From an uncultured Clostridia bacterium (GTDB taxonomy: Bacteria > Bacillota > Clostridia > Christensenellales > Borkfalkiaceae), in assembly GCA_937920115.1 (NCBI GenBank), contig CALGVF010000138.1, positions 1-7,270 of the forward strand: a DNA stretch of 7,270 bases, in the 5' to 3' direction. Numbering within the stretch: position 1 is the first letter of the stretch; every line of letters starts with the position of its first letter. Shown here one piece after another: positions 6,474 through 7,270 of the stretch. Position numbers and translations under genes: made by a program. A model generated the notes under the pieces. The model saw nothing but the letters and a program-made list of their open reading frames with translations, did no database searches and was not told the DNA's origin.

Positions 6474-7124
6474 TTATAAGTTTTTTATCGCTTTATAGAG
6501 TTCTTCGGCGGTAGAAACAAGGGTTTTCGCTCCGTTTTCGAGCAGAAGTTCCTTATCTCTGTAACCCCAAAGAACGGTTATTCCGTCCACGCCCGAATTT
6601 TTCGCCGTTAAAACGTCCACTTCGCTGTCGCCCACGTAGACGGCTTCGTCCTTTTTCACGCCGAGGGCGTTAAGGGTGATTTCGACGGGTTCTTTGTCGG
6701 GTTTTGTTTTCACTCCGTCACGCTGACCGAAAACGTAGTCGAAAATTCCGTTTCCGAAGAAAGTTTTTATAACCTCGTCCGTTCCGTCCTGCGGTTTGTT
6801 TGAGACGACGGCGAGCAGATACCCGTCCGCTTTGAGCCTCTTTACAAGGTCTTTCATACCGTCGTAGACGAAAGTCCTCGGGCTTCCGCAGAAGTTGTAC
6901 GAATTGTTGTACAAATCGACTATTTCGTTGAAATTATCGGGCATAACGCCTTTAAGGGAGCGTTCGATTAAGATTTTCGCTCCGTTGCCGACGAATCGTC
7001 TCGCCTCGTCGGGGGTAATGGGGTTATATCCGAATTTTCCGAGGGCTAAATTGACGTTATCGCAAATATCGAGCGTAGTATTAGTCAAAGTGCCGTCGAG
7101 GTCAAAAATCACTGCTTTTTTCAT
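6474..7124 (-). CDS. HAD-superfamily phosphatase, phosphoglycolate phosphatase-like
   Basis: This 216-residue protein is a haloacid dehalogenase-type phosphohydrolase of the Gph/PpaX kind, which hydrolyses small phosphate esters such as 2-phosphoglycolate or pyrophosphate in the cytoplasm. All four HAD motifs are present: DLDGTLTNT (8-16) with nucleophile D8 and acid D10, SNK (108-110), K141 in KTKPDKEP, and GDSEVD (165-170) with metal-binding acids. A helical C1-type cap lies between motifs I and II and carries RFVGNGAKILIERSL (43-57), typical of phosphoglycolate phosphatases. The start is supported by AAGGT (7133-7137) 8 bases upstream and by the motif I position close to the N-terminus. 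The substrate cannot be fixed from sequence alone: phosphoglycolate, pyrophosphate and other small esters are all possible. It reads in the same direction as tldD, 55 bases away. The promoter is not seen and may be beyond the right edge. Confidence 0.9.
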   Translation of the reverse strand: MKKAVIFDLDGTLTNTTLDICDNVNLALGKFGYNPITPDEARRFVGNGAKILIERSLKGVMPDNFNEIVDLYNNSYNFCGSPRTFVYDGMKDLVKRLKADGYLLAVVSNKPQDGTDEVIKTFFGNGIFDYVFGQRDGVKTKPDKEPVEITLNALGVKKDEAVYVGDSEVDVLTAKNSGVDGITVLWGYRDKELLLENGAKTLVSTAEELYKAIKNL

Positions 7125-7162
7125 ATATCGTTACCTTAATTTTTATCAATTATCGTTTCGCA

Positions 7163-7177
7163 ACGGGCGAAGCCCGT
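7163..7177. repeat. Short GC hairpin upstream of the phosphatase gene
   Basis: A perfect 6-bp stem ACGGGC/GCCCGT encloses a GAA triloop. On the plus strand it is followed by a run of six T (7180-7185), so it has the form of an intrinsic terminator for plus-strand transcription, though no plus-strand gene is seen that would need it. On the minus strand no U-run follows. It is more likely part of the repeat cluster to its right. It lies 39 bases before the phosphatase start. Confidence 0.5.
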
Positions 7178-7179
7178 CA

Positions 7180-7215
7180 TTTTTTCTTGCTTTCCCCTTT
7201 TTTCTTGCTTTCCCC
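7180..7215. repeat. Perfect tandem duplication of an 18-base unit
   Basis: The unit TTTTTTCTTGCTTTCCCC occurs twice back to back (7180-7197 and 7198-7215) without a mismatch. The second copy continues into CCCCTTTGGGG, which begins the palindromic element on its right. A recent slip or an insertion-type duplication at the edge of a repeat are both possible. Confidence 0.8.
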
Positions 7216-7270
7216 TTTGGGGTAGGCTCTCCCGATGAAACGGGAGAGGTGGCAGACGAAGTCTGACGGA
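7212..7270. repeat. Palindromic intergenic repeat element, cut by window edge
   Basis: Three perfect stems stand in a row with short spacers: CCCC-TTT-GGGG (7212-7222), CTCTCCCG-ATGAAA-CGGGAGAG (7227-7248, 8 bp) and CAGAC-GAA-GTCTG (7253-7265). No coding frame of interest covers it, and the density of hairpins is typical of dispersed intergenic repeats in Clostridia-type genomes, which I recognise in general form but cannot confirm by search. The element continues past the right edge, so its full length and ends are unknown. In the direction of the genes no U-run follows, which argues against a plain terminator. Confidence 0.6.

Noticed and set aside
7125..7162. Promoter for the phosphatase-tldDE genes (GATAAT near the start)
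   Set aside because: No -35 element at a suitable distance; the nearest candidate (ATGACG) would need a 20-base spacer.

Overview
The window is a stretch of bacterial core chromosome in which every supported gene lies on the minus strand, so transcription runs from the right edge to the left. Protein types, strong GGAGG-type ribosome binding sites, the gene order of the ribosomal block and the hairpin-rich intergenic repeat at the right edge suggest a Firmicute, most likely an uncultured gut-type member of the Clostridia. That placement is inference, because there is no rRNA gene to settle it.

In transcription order the window holds: (a) 7270-7125, an intergenic stretch with a 18-base tandem duplication and several perfect short hairpins, probably part of a dispersed genomic repeat; (b) 7124-6474, a HAD-family phosphatase resembling phosphoglycolate phosphatase; (c) 6418-5018 and 5021-3747, a translationally coupled TldD/TldE (PmbA) metalloprotease pair overlapping by 4 bases; (d) 3746-3548, an AT-rich spacer with an excellent housekeeping promoter; (e) the classical str operon rpsL (S12), rpsG (S7), fusA (EF-G), and tuf (EF-Tu, cut by the left edge after 70 codons).

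The str genes work together in translation: S12 and S7 are 30S proteins at the decoding centre and head, EF-Tu delivers aminoacyl-tRNA and EF-G drives translocation. The promoter in front of rpsL should make this operon independent of the protease genes upstream. The spacers inside the operon are very uneven: rpsG-fusA is only 19 bases, while rpsL-rpsG (191 bases) and fusA-tuf (194 bases) are long and hold nested inverted repeats, so they are candidates for regulatory RNA structures.

No new multi-gene system is visible. The best leads are an arginine at S12 position 88, where lysine is usual and where K88R is a known streptomycin-resistance change; the two structured intercistronic regions; a 57-base G-free leader before tuf; the separation of the str operon from rpoBC; and the repeat cluster at the right edge. 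The long plus-strand open frames opposite fusA and tldE look like shadows of codon bias.
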